Shown in pieces: positions 6,689-7,092 of a stretch of DNA of 7,092 nucleotides. The position numbers and the translations under genes were made by a program. Position 1 is the stretch's first letter; every line of letters begins with the position of its first letter. This DNA is from Methylophaga sp. Its GTDB lineage: Bacteria; Pseudomonadota; Gammaproteobacteria; Nitrosococcales; Methylophagaceae. The DNA lies in NCBI GenBank assembly GCA_007117275.1, contig SKGV01000137.1, positions 1 to 7,092 of the forward strand, read 5' to 3'. The notes under the pieces were generated by a model. The model saw only the letters and a program-made list of their open reading frames with translations. It had not been told where the DNA came from and searched no databases.

Positions 6689-7092
6689 ATGTTGCAGTCT
6701 ATTTCTAAGCTCAGCCGTGATGTCAGGCAGTATCTTGTCGTCACCTTCAGCTATTGGACGTTTACCGTTTCAGATGGCGCACTTCGCATGCTGGTGGTGC
6801 TCTATTTTCATCAGCTTGGTTACAGCCCATTAGAAGTGGCAATGCTGTTCGTGCTGTATGAGTTTTTTGGCATTGTTACCAATCTTGTCGGTGGCTGGCT
6901 GGCGGCACGCTTGGGGCTGAATGTCACCATGCACCTTGGTTTATTGCTACAAGTCATTGCCTTGTCGATGTTGCTGGTAGAACCGCACTGGTTGTCAGTC
7001 GCTTATGTCATGGTGGCGCAGGCCTTGTCGGGCATTGCCAAAGATCTTAATAAGATGAGTGCCAAATCCAGTATCAAAATGCTGGTGGCAGA
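6689..7092 (+). CDS. arsJ: ArsJ-like MFS transporter (3' end cut by window edge)
   Basis: The first 134 residues of a major facilitator superfamily protein are visible, from ATG 6689. The segments VRQYLVVTFSYWTFTVSDGA (12-31), LGYSPLEVAMLF (43-54), YEFFGIVTNLVGGWLAARLG (57-76) and QALSGIAKDLNKMSAKSSIK (111-130) agree closely with my recollection of ArsJ. ArsJ exports 1-arseno-3-phosphoglycerate, made by a GAPDH that uses arsenate. Four hydrophobic helices are visible; the family is about 400 residues, so two thirds lie outside. No in-frame ATG or GTG fits further downstream before the first helix; only TTG 6692 is an alternative. No Shine-Dalgarno sequence is visible, because the terminator occupies that place. 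The usual partner gapdh is not upstream, where pit sits instead. The family call is firm; the arsenic substrate is an inference. Confidence 0.75.
   Translation, partial: MLQSISKLSRDVRQYLVVTFSYWTFTVSDGALRMLVVLYFHQLGYSPLEVAMLFVLYEFFGIVTNLVGGWLAARLGLNVTMHLGLLLQVIALSMLLVEPHWLSVAYVMVAQALSGIAKDLNKMSAKSSIKMLVA

Overview
The window looks like a chromosomal segment of a gammaproteobacterium. The leftward block dsbD - aroQ - accB - accC - prmA has the order I recall from Pseudomonas aeruginosa and relatives, and each product has the family's typical length and active-site residues. I cannot name a genus from sequence alone. Base composition looks moderate (around half G+C) and even across the window. 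I see no insertion sequences, tRNA, rRNA, CRISPR or phage genes.

Left part (1-4823, minus strand). A periplasmic thiol-reductase gene, dsbD, lies upstream of a compact run: type II 3-dehydroquinase (aroQ), the biotin carrier (accB) and biotin carboxylase (accC) of acetyl-CoA carboxylase, and the ribosomal protein L11 methyltransferase prmA, which is cut by the left edge. Gaps inside aroQ-accB-accC-prmA are 32, 41 and 14 bases, so one transcript is likely. The 126-base gap between dsbD and aroQ holds a weak terminator-like palindrome and a candidate promoter for the aroQ-acc run. That promoter has a 13-base inverted repeat in its spacer.

Middle (4824-4962). This is a divergent intergenic region between dsbD and a PiT-family phosphate transporter gene. 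It carries an 18-base PHO-box-like element upstream of pit, fitting a phosphate-responsive gene.

Right part (4963-7092, plus strand). The pit gene has the two signature repeats of the family plus a long charged coiled coil before its last membrane helix. It is followed by a strong intrinsic terminator, whose T run ends directly against the start codon of a truncated membrane transporter gene resembling ArsJ. ArsJ is the MFS exporter of 1-arseno-3-phosphoglycerate. An 18-base near-perfect dyad and a -10-like hexamer sit just before the terminator.

The left half is conserved housekeeping (fatty acid and aromatic precursor synthesis, disulfide reduction, ribosome modification). The most interesting part is the pit / arsJ-like pair: a transporter that normally also admits arsenate beside a likely exporter of an arsenate-derived metabolite, with a junction in which terminator, possible promoter and start codon are packed into under 60 bases.
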